The translations under genes were made by a program, and so were the position numbers. Shown here piece by piece: positions 8,717 through 16,110 of a DNA stretch of 64,000 bases; positions within the stretch are counted from its first letter, which is position 1; every line of letters starts with the position of its first letter. This DNA is from Acidobacteriota bacterium (GTDB lineage: Bacteria; Acidobacteriota; Terriglobia; Acidiferrales; UBA7541): positions 62,001 to 126,000 of the forward strand of contig JABCZN010000001.1 in the NCBI GenBank assembly GCA_013289665.1. The letters run 5' to 3'. Below the pieces are notes generated by a model. That model was not told the DNA's origin, made no database searches, and saw only the letters and a program-made list of their open reading frames with translations.

Positions 8717-9046
8717 ATGACAAAACTATATGTTGGCAATCTCTCTTTCGGCATGAACGACGAATCCCTTCAGCAGTTGTTTGTGGACAAGGGCTATCCG
8801 GTGTCGTCGGCTCGTGTCATCACGGACCGGGAGACCGGGCGCTCGCGGGGTTTCGGCTTTGTCGAGCTGGGTGATGGCGGCGACGCAACCAAGGCCATTG
8901 GTGAGTTCAACGGGCTCGATGTTGACGGCCGGCAACTCCAGGTGAACGAAGCCCGCCCGCAGGAATCGCGTGGCGGTGGGGGTGGTGGAGATCGCTCGGG
9001 TGGCCGCGGTGGCTATTCCGGCGGGAACGGTCGCCGCAGTTACTAA
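8717..9046 (+). CDS. Glycine-rich RRM RNA-binding protein
   Basis: One RNA-recognition motif (residues 1-82) with RNP2 LYVGNLSF and RNP1 RGFGFVEL, followed by a Gly/Arg-rich tail (GGGGGGDRSGGRGGYSGG) resembling plant and cyanobacterial glycine-rich RNA-binding proteins. Total length is 109 residues. The ATG is preceded by AAAAGGAAA. It is a paralogue of the protein at 3905-4255, which lacks the Gly-rich tail, so the genome has at least two such proteins. A role as a cold-shock-type RNA chaperone is family knowledge, not shown here. Confidence 0.88.
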   Translation: MTKLYVGNLSFGMNDESLQQLFVDKGYPVSSARVITDRETGRSRGFGFVELGDGGDATKAIGEFNGLDVDGRQLQVNEARPQESRGGGGGGDRSGGRGGYSGGNGRRSY

Positions 9047-9161
9047 AGGCGATCGAATCACGCTTGCTGATGGTCCGCGCCGGCCGGCGCGGCGATCGCT
9101 GGAAATTGTATAGGTTGCGTTCGGCCCATCTTCTACTTTCTGAAAGTCACAGGAGGCAGTT

Positions 9162-9410
9162 TTGGAGAATCTCTCGACAGGCCAGTATATTAAGCATTTT
9201 CAGTACGGTTGCGGCGTGATTACCGAATCAAAATCGGACCGCACCACCATTGATTTCGACGCTCACGGAATCAAGATTTTTGTCACCAGCCTCATGGTTG
9301 TCGAACTTGCCGAAGGCACGCCGCCAAAGCGCCGCCGCGCCAAGCGGCCCAAGCCGCCGAAGCCGGCTCCCACGCTGAATGCCCGCGTCTTCGTTCCCGG
9401 TGCCAAATGA
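9162..9410 (+). CDS. Small protein with DUF3553-like fold and basic tail
   Basis: An 82-residue protein starting at TTG, with AGGAGG five bases upstream making the start convincing. Residues 5-50 resemble the small SH3-like/CarD-like pattern seen in DUF3553 and in UvrD C-termini (GQYIKHFQYGCGVITES, then TTIDFDAHGIKIFV). The tail is very basic and proline-rich (PPKRRRAKRPKPPKPAP), suggesting nucleic-acid or acidic-surface binding. It overlaps the next gene by four bases (ATGA), so the two are translationally coupled. The domain assignment is tentative. Confidence 0.6.
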   Translation: MENLSTGQYIKHFQYGCGVITESKSDRTTIDFDAHGIKIFVTSLMVVELAEGTPPKRRRAKRPKPPKPAPTLNARVFVPGAK

Positions 9411-9733
9411 GTGGAAGTATTCTCGTGCAGTATGTCGGCTTTCGCACCAACACACTTTCGCGAGAATACACATTCAATGTTCGGGGCGACGGGGAAGACC
9501 GTGAATTCACTTTAGGCATTGCCAACGAGGCGTTTGTCTCTCACCGCGCGCGCTATCAGGACGCACCCGCAATTTGCGCTGAACGCCTCCAGGCGGAGCT
9601 GGCCGCTCACGAGAATCACCCCACGGAAACGAAATACGTCATCACCAGCGCGGAACTCGAGACGTTTCGCGCTGCCCGCTCTCCAAAGGCCGGCCAAAAA
9701 TTCTGGAGCCGCAAGCCTCAGGACGAATATTAA
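9407..9733 (+). CDS. Hypothetical protein, 108 residues, coupled to preceding gene
   Basis: I do not recognise this protein. It begins at the ATG that overlaps the preceding stop by four bases. The N-terminal half looks like beta strands with a repeated aromatic pattern (ILVQYVGFRTNTLSREYTF, then DREFTLGIANEAF); the C-terminal half is helical and charged, ending WSRKPQDEY. There is no signal peptide or metal motif. The tight coupling to the SH3-like protein suggests the two products act together, but no function can be named. Confidence 0.6.
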   Translation: MSGSILVQYVGFRTNTLSREYTFNVRGDGEDREFTLGIANEAFVSHRARYQDAPAICAERLQAELAAHENHPTETKYVITSAELETFRAARSPKAGQKFWSRKPQDEY

Positions 9734-10002
9734 GAGTCCCAGATAGACTATCGAGAATCGGAAGTTTCACCCGGGAGGCTGGCCGTCTGCCTCGCAAAAC
9801 CCCATATTGCCAACCCAATCCGCACGTAGTAGTGTCCCGACATGGCTAGGAGGCCGAAGAATCCTACAACGGTGGGCCGTCCTACATGGGTTCCGCCCCC
9901 CGACGTTCCCGCGATTTCCTCTAATTCCGACCCGAAATGGGCAAAGCGTCACCAACCCGATCAGCGCCGGAACACGACGACCCGCCAAACTTAATCAGCC
10001 CC

Positions 10003-10842
10003 ATGCAGAAACCTTTGCCCCTTCGTCCGCTGCGCATACTTCTTGCCGACGACCAGGAGGACATTCGCAACCTCACCGCGTACCAACTCAAGCGCAGTGG
10101 CCACAAGGTAGTCACCGCAAAGGACGGCAAGCAGGCGCTCCTGGCCTTCCACGCAAGGCCGTTCGACGTGATCCTCCTCGATCAGGAAATGCCCGGCATG
10201 ACGGGAGACGAAGTCGCGCGGACCATTCGAAAAGCAGAAGACGGACAAAAGACGCGCGCCTTCCTCGTCGCATCCACCGGCGACACCACCTCGGAAGATG
10301 CTCGCCACTTGAAACTGGCCGGGTTCGACAATGTCCTGGGGAAGCCGTTTCGCTTCGACGACCTGCAGCTCATCCTCTCTTCCTGTCCCGCCGCTAAGCC
10401 TGCTTCCCGTCCGCCTACCATGCCTTCCCCTGCGCCGGGAGCAACACTAGCGGAACTCGTCGCGCGTGTCGGCGGCGATGAAAAGCTCCTGGAGCGCATG
10501 CTCCACACATTTCTGCGAGACACGCCAAAGCGCATTGCCGGTTTGGCCGCGGCGATCCGCAGGAGAGACGCCGAAGCGCTCGCCTCGTTCGCCCACGCTC
10601 TGAAAGGCTCGGTTGGCATTTTCGGCGCGGAGACCGCTCGCAAGTACTCTCAAGAACTTCAGGAACTCGGCAGAAGCGGCGAATTGTCTACGGCCGGGGA
10701 AATCCTCGCTTCCCTGAAGGAAGAGATTGCGAAACTGCAAGCAAACCTGAGAGGATACGCAAATCAAACCCCTGCCAGGCCCAAGTCGAATCACGGCGGT
10801 CGACTTAGGCCTCCTCGCAATCGGGGTAAACGCCGGCAGTAA
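10003..10842 (+). CDS. Response regulator fused to a histidine phosphotransfer (HPt) domain
   Basis: Counting from the ATG at 10003, residues 10-130 are a CheY-like receiver with acidic pair D16/D17, phospho-acceptor D60 (VILLDQEMPGM) and the KPF lysine near residue 114. After a Pro-rich linker, residues 146-240 are an HPt four-helix domain whose phosphohistidine is H198 (HALKGSVGIFGA). The tail is very basic and Pro-rich (PARPKSNHGGRLRPP). Such a protein can pass phosphate between Asp and His without a kinase or output domain. It lies 45 bases before a REC-HATPase gene, so the two probably act in one relay. An ATG at 9937 in frame would add 22 residues with no ribosome site. Confidence 0.82.
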   Translation: MQKPLPLRPLRILLADDQEDIRNLTAYQLKRSGHKVVTAKDGKQALLAFHARPFDVILLDQEMPGMTGDEVARTIRKAEDGQKTRAFLVASTGDTTSEDARHLKLAGFDNVLGKPFRFDDLQLILSSCPAAKPASRPPTMPSPAPGATLAELVARVGGDEKLLERMLHTFLRDTPKRIAGLAAAIRRRDAEALASFAHALKGSVGIFGAETARKYSQELQELGRSGELSTAGEILASLKEEIAKLQANLRGYANQTPARPKSNHGGRLRPPRNRGKRRQ

Positions 10843-10887
10843 ATTTTGCGCGCGTCGATTCCGGGTTCTTTCCACGGGAGTTCCAGC

Positions 10888-11718
10888 ATGCCCCACATTC
10901 TGGTAGCGGAAGACGACGCCACAACGCGCGAAATGATCCGCGGCATCCTGACAAAAGAAGGCTACGAAGTGAGCACTGCCGCCGACGGCATGAGCGCGCT
11001 TCGTACCCTCAAGAAAAAAAACTTTGATCTTGTTCTGCTTGATATCTGGATGCCGAAAATGTCCGGCTTGGGCCTAATTGGCACCCTCCATGGGGAGAAG
11101 CATATTCCCAAAATCATCGTGATGACCTCGGATAAGACCTCCGATACGGTCCTGAACTCGCTGCGCGGCCAGGTTTACCAGTTCCTCTCCAAGCCGGTGG
11201 ATGCTCAAACGCTCATTTCGACCGTTGACAACGCGCTTTCAGAGGATCCCGCGATTCCTCCCATCGAAGTCCTCTCTGCCAATAAACACTGGGTCGAACT
11301 GCTCGTTCCCTGCGAACGCTCCGTGGTCAGCCGGGTGCAAAGTTTTCTTTCTCGACTCGAAACCGATTTGCCCGCTGACGTGATGGAAAAAGTCGGCTAT
11401 GCCTTTCGCGAACTTTTGAATAACGCCATCGAATGGGGCGGCCATCTGGATCCCAACCTGAAAGTGAGGATTTCCTACATTCGTACCCGGAAACTGCTGA
11501 TGTATCGCCTGGATGATCCTGGCCCTGGGTTCAAGATGGAAGATCTCAAGCACGCCGCCGTAAGCAATCCTGCCGATGATCCGATGGCCCACATGACCGT
11601 TCGCGAACAAAAGGGGCTTCGCCCCGGCGGCCTGGGCCTGATGCTCACGCAACAATTGGTCGACGAGCTGGTCTATAACGAAGCGCGCAACGAAGTCGTG
11701 CTCATCAAATATCTGTAG
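10888..11718 (+). CDS. Response regulator fused to an RsbW-like HATPase domain
   Basis: Residues 1-122 are a receiver domain (E8, D9, D10, phospho-acceptor D52 in LLDIWMPKMSG, and KPVD lysine). Residues 145-276 resemble the HATPase_c_2 domain of anti-sigma-factor kinases: N box ELLNNAIEWGG, DPGPGF, and GGLGLMLTQQLVDEL. There is no dimerisation/phosphoacceptor helix, so it is not a sensor histidine kinase. A phosphorylation-controlled serine kinase of the RsbW/SpoIIAB type, acting in partner switching, is the best guess. The ATG at 10888 has GGAG seven bases upstream. A PP2C phosphatase of the opposite activity is encoded at 16111. Confidence 0.8.
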   Translation: MPHILVAEDDATTREMIRGILTKEGYEVSTAADGMSALRTLKKKNFDLVLLDIWMPKMSGLGLIGTLHGEKHIPKIIVMTSDKTSDTVLNSLRGQVYQFLSKPVDAQTLISTVDNALSEDPAIPPIEVLSANKHWVELLVPCERSVVSRVQSFLSRLETDLPADVMEKVGYAFRELLNNAIEWGGHLDPNLKVRISYIRTRKLLMYRLDDPGPGFKMEDLKHAAVSNPADDPMAHMTVREQKGLRPGGLGLMLTQQLVDELVYNEARNEVVLIKYL

Positions 11719-11754
11719 CGCTCCGGCGACCGTGCTCTTGAATTCCTCATTTTG

Positions 11755-11791
11755 TTGTAGGGCCCGTCCGCCAGGGCGGACGAGCCGCTCT
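11755..11791. repeat. Dispersed hairpin repeat, family 1 copy A
   Basis: The element TTGTAG followed by a 12-bp inverted repeat (GGCCCGTCCGCC at 11761-11772, GGCGGACGAGCC at 11775-11786, one mismatch) and GCTCT lies after the REC-HATPase gene. A near-identical copy occurs at 35294-35329. It could end transcription of the upstream gene, though the T-run is interrupted. Confidence 0.7.
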
Positions 11792-11880
11792 CTCTTACTT
11801 TTGCTTTTCCCTGTCTCCCGCTTCTTTAGTACACTTACGCGACTCATCTTGCACTCATACTTCGATAAGGAGCACTTTCC

Positions 11881-12726
11881 ATGGCAGCAGGCACCCTGAC
11901 TGGCGCCGAATTCAAAAAGCAGTTGCGTGGTGGAACGCCGAAACTCGGCCTTTTCGTAAACTCGCACAGCCCCACTGTCGCTGAGCAATTGGCGCACAGC
12001 GGCTACGATTGGCTGCTTGTTGATTCACAGCACGGACCGATGGGCTACGAGAAACTCTCCGCGATGCTCGCCGGAATCTCCAGCGGTGGCGCGAAGTCCC
12101 TGGTGCGGGTCGGTGGCTACTTCGATCGCCCCGGCATCCAGCAATCGCTCGACCTGGGCGCTGACGGTGTTCTCGTCCCCTACATCAACAACGCCGAGGA
12201 AGCGCGACAAGCGGTAAGTTGCGCACGCTATCCCACCACGGGTACGCGCTCTGTTTATTTTCCGCAACGCAGCATGAACAAGGAAGGCCTCCTGGGCTAT
12301 GCGGGTGGCGCAAACAGCAATGTGATCATTGCCCTGCAAGTTGAAACCGCGGATTGCATAAAGAACATTGAGGAAATCGCAGCTGTCCCCGGCGTGGATC
12401 TCCTCTTCCTCGGCCAGAACGACCTCTGCATGTCCATGGGTCTCTATGAGAAGTACGAATTTCCCCTGATGTACACTTCTCCCGAAATCGGCGTCGCCAC
12501 GGAAAAGCTGGTTGCCGCAGCGCGCAAGAACAATGTCATCCTGGGACTTTTCCTCTTCGGCACATCCCGCGTCGGCGAATTCCTCGACAAGGGTTTCCCC
12601 TTCATCAGTATCGGCAACGATCTCCATCACGTCTTGACGCAAGCCGGGGCCTATGTGAAAGACGTCGAAGAGATCTCCAAAGCCAAAGGCAAAAACTGGA
12701 CCCGCCGTCCAACCGGGCTTTTCTAG
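11881..12726 (+). CDS. HpcH/HpaI-family class II aldolase
   Basis: The 281-residue protein matches the metal-dependent HpcH/HpaI aldolases, which cleave 2-keto-3-deoxy or 4-hydroxy-2-oxo acids to pyruvate (or glyoxylate) and an aldehyde. The catalytic set is present: base H51 (DSQHGP), carboxylate-binding R76 (LVRVGG), and metal ligands E155 (QVET) and D181 (GQNDL). All four are shifted by a constant +6 from E. coli HpaI. It is a single cytoplasmic TIM-barrel domain of normal length. AAGGAG precedes the ATG. The true substrate is not evident, as the neighbours are not an aromatic-degradation pathway; the FAD oxidoreductase downstream is a possible partner. Confidence 0.88.
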   Translation: MAAGTLTGAEFKKQLRGGTPKLGLFVNSHSPTVAEQLAHSGYDWLLVDSQHGPMGYEKLSAMLAGISSGGAKSLVRVGGYFDRPGIQQSLDLGADGVLVPYINNAEEARQAVSCARYPTTGTRSVYFPQRSMNKEGLLGYAGGANSNVIIALQVETADCIKNIEEIAAVPGVDLLFLGQNDLCMSMGLYEKYEFPLMYTSPEIGVATEKLVAAARKNNVILGLFLFGTSRVGEFLDKGFPFISIGNDLHHVLTQAGAYVKDVEEISKAKGKNWTRRPTGLF

Positions 12727-12753
12727 CCAACTCCGGAGTTCATAACGCATATT

Positions 12754-12787
12754 GCCCCGCCACCTGGAGTGGCGGGGCGCTCATTTT
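12754..12787 (+). terminator. Probable intrinsic terminator after the aldolase gene
   Basis: A perfect 10-bp stem (GCCCCGCCAC 12754-12763 with GTGGCGGGGC 12769-12778, 5-base loop) is followed by GCTCATTTT, 27 bases after the aldolase stop codon. A second hairpin (next entry) follows at once, making a tandem stop signal. Confidence 0.65.
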
Positions 12788-12819
12788 GGAGTGCGGGCCG
12801 ACCCGGCCGGCCCGCTTTT
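12788..12819. repeat. Dispersed hairpin repeat, family 2 copy A
   Basis: GGAGTGC leads into an 8-bp stem (GCGGGCCG 12793-12800 with CGGCCCGC 12808-12815) followed by TTTT. The same arrangement, with the same GGAGTGC lead, occurs after moeA at 33421, and a related GAGTGC form at 51245. Confidence 0.6.
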
Positions 12820-12963
12820 GAGTTTTCAGCCCGATTTCCGGCCCAACAGTTCTTCGGCAAGCCGGTCCAATTCCAATCCTCCCTTCACCAAACGCCTGTT
12901 CGCAGCATCAAACGGAACTCAAATGCAATATGCCCCGATTTAAGACGTTCCGAAAGGTGTAAA

Positions 12964-14109
12964 GTGTCCGCCGAAGGCTCCGAGCCAACAAGGAAGCACA
13001 AGAACTGGGGCAACCGTCCCTGGACCGTAAAGTTTCGCGCAAAGCCCCAGGCCCTTCCCGAGACCGTTGATTTCGCCGTCGTGGGCGGTGGTTTCACCGG
13101 TCTTGCCGCCGCCGCATGGATCAAACGCGCGGCCCCGGAAAAATCAGTCGCACTCCTGGAAGCCGAAACCTTCGGCTCCGGTGCCAGCGGTCATACTGGC
13201 GGCATGGCCCTGGCCGAATCCGCCGCGGGGAAACTGCCAGGCCTCGGCGATGTCCTATCCGGATACCAGAGAATTCTCCACGAATTGCGCGTGGACGGCG
13301 ACGTACACCTTCCCGGAGTGTACGAACTCGGGCGCACCATGCCGCTCAAGAATTCTCCAATCCACTGGAGCGACTCCGGTGATCTGCGTGCCGTTAACGA
13401 GGTTGCCGGCGGCACGATCGATCCCGGAAAGGTGGTCACCGGACTGGCCGTAGCCGCAGAACGCGCCGGCGTTCTTCTGTTCGAACAAGCTAGCATCGCC
13501 CGCTGCGCGTTTCTCGATCCAATTCGTTTGTATACTTCGCTCGGCATTTTTCAAGCCAGGCAAGTCATATTCGCCACGAATGCCTATTCTCTGGAATTAA
13601 CACGCTGGAATCGACGCGTGGAGACTTGTTTCACCATTGCCGTGGCAACAGAGCCGTTTCCCAAATCCATAATTGAAGAAATCGGTCTCGCCAATCGGAA
13701 GCCCTTCTACACAGTAGATCTTCCGTATCTTTGGGGCCGCCTCCTCGGCGAGCAGGTGATCTTCGGCAGCGGCCTGGTCCATTTTACGGATTGGAGTAAA
13801 ATCGATTCACTCGACGTGGAGACAGGCGCCGCCGCCGAAGTCTTTGTCCGCCTGGAAAATCGAATCCGCAACTTGCACCCGAAAGTTCGCGGCGTAAACT
13901 TCACCCACCGATGGGGCGGGCCCATCGCCATTTCCGATGGATGGGTGCCGATCTTCGAGCGGCACCCGGAAAGCACGAATGCCATTGTTCTTGGAGGCTA
14001 CTCAGGACACGGAGTCGCGCAGTCCGTTTATCTCGGCGCCTGGGCCGCAGAAGCGCTTCTGGGAAAACGGGAATTGCCTGCGTGGAAGCAACCGGACCGG
14101 GAAAAATAA
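12964..14109 (+). CDS. FAD-dependent oxidoreductase, DAO family
   Basis: A 381-residue flavoprotein of the D-amino-acid-oxidase/glycine-oxidase fold. The dinucleotide-binding motif is VVGGGFTGLAAAAW near residue 42, followed by the acidic residue of ALLEAE and the GSGASGHTGG loop. The C terminus has the second FAD contact (VLGGYSGHGVAQS). Members oxidise amines, amino acids or gamma-glutamyl-amines; the substrate here is unknown. The GTG at 12964, after AAAGGT, is preferred. An in-frame ATG at 12769 would force translation through the hairpins and adds residues unlike the family. The segment around residues 180-195 is a little shorter than in relatives. Confidence 0.8.
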   Translation: MSAEGSEPTRKHKNWGNRPWTVKFRAKPQALPETVDFAVVGGGFTGLAAAAWIKRAAPEKSVALLEAETFGSGASGHTGGMALAESAAGKLPGLGDVLSGYQRILHELRVDGDVHLPGVYELGRTMPLKNSPIHWSDSGDLRAVNEVAGGTIDPGKVVTGLAVAAERAGVLLFEQASIARCAFLDPIRLYTSLGIFQARQVIFATNAYSLELTRWNRRVETCFTIAVATEPFPKSIIEEIGLANRKPFYTVDLPYLWGRLLGEQVIFGSGLVHFTDWSKIDSLDVETGAAAEVFVRLENRIRNLHPKVRGVNFTHRWGGPIAISDGWVPIFERHPESTNAIVLGGYSGHGVAQSVYLGAWAAEALLGKRELPAWKQPDREK

Positions 14110-14127
14110 GGGAAGCCTGGGATGGCT

Positions 14128-14799
14128 TTATCCCGGATGGCCGGTAACGAGCGGCGTTTTCAGCATCGCCGAAAGCCCATTCCAGATAATCTGCGTCCCG
14201 ATGCATACCAGCAAAAATGAGGACAACCGCATGATCACGCTCATCGAAGTGGCTCCCAGCACTTGCGCCAGGCGGTCCGCAAACGCATAGCAGAGGTAAA
14301 CGCTGGCTGCGATCAGCACCGCTCCAATCACCGCCCCGAGCATCGAAAAAATGAGCGAGTGCTCACGGTGCGGCTCGTTGGCGCCCAGCGTAATCGCCAC
14401 GGATATCGAGCCCGGCCCGACGGTAAGCGGCAGCGTCAGCGGGTAAAACGCTTTTTGAAACAAATCGTTGGTATCCACATTCCGGTGCACGCCTGCCTTG
14501 GTGTCGTCCTCGTCCTTCTGTTTCAGCATTGCCCAGCCCGTTGATGCCAGCACCAGACCGCCGCCGACCTGCACCACGGGTATGGAAATACCGAAAAACG
14601 CGAGGATGTGCGATCCCACAAAATAAGAGGCGACAATCAGCGCAATACTGTTCAGTGCAATCCGCCGCGACAGCATCTTCCGCTGATCTGCGGAGTAGTA
14701 GCGCGTAAGCGAGAGAAAGAGCGGCGCGCTTCCGAGCGGATTCACGATCGGAAACAACGCGGTGAGAACCAGAAGCGTTGAAGTGACTATTTGGCGCAT
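14128..14799 (-). CDS. MarC-family integral membrane protein
   Basis: A 223-residue inner-membrane protein with six predicted helices. Family marks include the N-terminal LFPIVNPLGSAPLFL and the duplicated PLTLPLTVGPGSISVAITLG. MarC/UPF0056 proteins have no proven function; the early link to multiple antibiotic resistance was withdrawn. The ATG at 14799 opens directly on the first membrane helix; longer in-frame starts give a charged leader. It ends 18 bases from the converging flavoprotein gene. Confidence 0.88.
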   Translation of the reverse strand: MRQIVTSTLLVLTALFPIVNPLGSAPLFLSLTRYYSADQRKMLSRRIALNSIALIVASYFVGSHILAFFGISIPVVQVGGGLVLASTGWAMLKQKDEDDTKAGVHRNVDTNDLFQKAFYPLTLPLTVGPGSISVAITLGANEPHREHSLIFSMLGAVIGAVLIAASVYLCYAFADRLAQVLGATSMSVIMRLSSFLLVCIGTQIIWNGLSAMLKTPLVTGHPG

Positions 14800-14818
14800 A
14801 GGCGCAGCAGAAGTATAA

Positions 14819-15340
14819 CTAGAAAACTTTCGAAGCCGAAACGAGTTTCGCCGTCGTGATCGCCTGTCCCACGTGGCGCTGTGTGTGGTCGGCGATATGA
14901 ACCAGCAGTCCCCCAACCGTGGTGGGCAAGCGTTTCGTTCCCACGGCGCGGGAAAGCGCGTAATCTTTCGAGGCTAGCGCCTGGACGCGTAAGCTCCCGC
15001 TCGAAATTGCCGCCTCCAACTCAGCCAATACTGCGTTCGTGGAACCATCAGGCCTGGCCTCGACCTGGAGCGTTTGCAACTGCTCCTCTGACAATACGCG
15101 TCCTTCTGCATACGTAAGCAGCCGGTCGAGGGTTCCGGAGATGTGCCGCAACTGGAACGCAACCGAAGGCAATCCTGCCGGCCGAGCGTGAAGCTGCGCA
15201 TCGCTCAAGCCGCCACACCACTTCTGCGCATCCTCCCATGTCAGCTCCAGTGCATGCAACACTCCACGGGCGAGGGGTGGTACTTCCGCCAGCGTTCCGC
15301 GCAGCCAAGGCTCGGGGAGGGACGGCTTGCTCTGTCTCAT
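14819..15340 (-). CDS. DinB-like four-helix metal-binding protein
   Basis: The 173-residue protein has the DinB/YfiT four-helix pattern with the expected metal-ligand histidines: one in QLRHISGTLDRLL in helix 2, and two in the last helix (HIADHTQRHVGQA). Many members are thiol-dependent transferases, but the substrate cannot be predicted. AGGAG six bases before the ATG at 15340 fixes the start. It lies just upstream of marC on the same strand (19 bases), suggesting a two-gene transcript, and its start faces the hpt promoter region. Confidence 0.8.
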   Translation of the reverse strand: MRQSKPSLPEPWLRGTLAEVPPLARGVLHALELTWEDAQKWCGGLSDAQLHARPAGLPSVAFQLRHISGTLDRLLTYAEGRVLSEEQLQTLQVEARPDGSTNAVLAELEAAISSGSLRVQALASKDYALSRAVGTKRLPTTVGGLLVHIADHTQRHVGQAITTAKLVSASKVF

Positions 15341-15358
15341 CAGCATCTCCTCAGTTAT

Positions 15359-15387
15359 TTGACATGCGAAACCACAGCACATAGGAT
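15359..15387 (+). promoter_or_regulatory. Probable sigma-70 promoter for hpt
   Basis: A perfect -35 TTGACA (15359-15364), a 17-base spacer and -10 TAGGAT (15382-15387, four of six matches) point toward hpt. Transcription would start near 15394, giving a leader of about 57 bases that contains AGAAGGAG before the TTG start. Confidence 0.6.
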
Positions 15388-15450
15388 GGAAAACTTCCCG
15401 CTAAAGATACAATAGGATGTGTTCACTGCCACTAGAAGGAGACTCGATCC

Positions 15451-16053
15451 TTGCCCACCAAGGCGACAACTCGAACCGCAAAAGTAAAACCCGGCCAGCG
15501 CGAAGAAGAGACTTTGAGCGTGCTCATTTCTCACCAGCGCATCCGTGAACGCGTGCGGCAGATGGCCCAGGATATTCGCCGCGATTTCCCGAGCGAGCCG
15601 GTGCACCTCGTCGGCGTTCTGAAAGGCTCTGTATTATTTCTCGCCGATCTCGCGCGCGAACTTGGCGGTGAGGTCTCTTTCGACTTCATCTCTGTGTCCA
15701 GTTACGGCAAAGGCATGGACTCCACGGGCGAAGTGAAGATGAACAAGGATCTCGATGTCAGCATCGAAGGGCGTTCCGTCCTAGTCGTCGAAGACATCCT
15801 GGACACGGGTCTGACGTTGAAATACTTGTTGCGCCTCTTTGAAGAACGCAAGCCCAAACACCTGCGCGTAGCCGTTCTGCTCGATAAGGCGGAGCGCCGC
15901 ATCGCTGACGTCAAGGCCGACTACACGGGTTTCGTCATCCCCAACGAATTCGTGGTTGGCTACGGTCTCGATTATGACGAGCGCTACCGCAATCTTCCCG
16001 ACGTCTGCGTCGTCCGCCTGGGTCCCCGCGGCAAGACGAAAATTGAGGCGTAA
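15451..16053 (+). CDS. hpt: Hypoxanthine phosphoribosyltransferase
   Basis: The enzyme salvages hypoxanthine (and often guanine) to IMP/GMP using PRPP. Diagnostic features are the cis-peptide loop LVGVLKGSVLFLADL, the SYGKGMDSTGEV flexible loop, the PRPP-binding motif VLVVEDILDTGLT and the base-specific segment near NEFVVGYGLDYDERYRNLP. The product is 200 residues, about 20 longer than usual because of a charged, Lys/Thr-rich N-terminal extension. The start is TTG after AGAAGGAG. It is probably transcribed alone from the promoter at 15359-15387. Confidence 0.93.
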   Translation: MPTKATTRTAKVKPGQREEETLSVLISHQRIRERVRQMAQDIRRDFPSEPVHLVGVLKGSVLFLADLARELGGEVSFDFISVSSYGKGMDSTGEVKMNKDLDVSIEGRSVLVVEDILDTGLTLKYLLRLFEERKPKHLRVAVLLDKAERRIADVKADYTGFVIPNEFVVGYGLDYDERYRNLPDVCVVRLGPRGKTKIEA

Positions 16054-16094
16054 CAGGCGCCTTTCGCTTATCTTTCGGAGCGGAATCCGCCTGC

Positions 16095-16100
16095 TATAAT
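16095..16100 (+). promoter_or_regulatory. Consensus -10 box giving a near-leaderless transcript
   Basis: A perfect TATAAT lies ten bases before the ATG at 16111, so transcription would begin only about four bases ahead of translation. No good -35 is seen, and no Shine-Dalgarno site precedes the ATG, which fits leaderless initiation. Confidence 0.5.
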
Positions 16101-16110
16101 AATTGCATTC

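Noticed and set aside
12769..12963. N-terminal extension of the FAD oxidoreductase
   Set aside because: It would start inside the terminator hairpin and adds sequence unlike the family; GTG 12964 gives the usual length.
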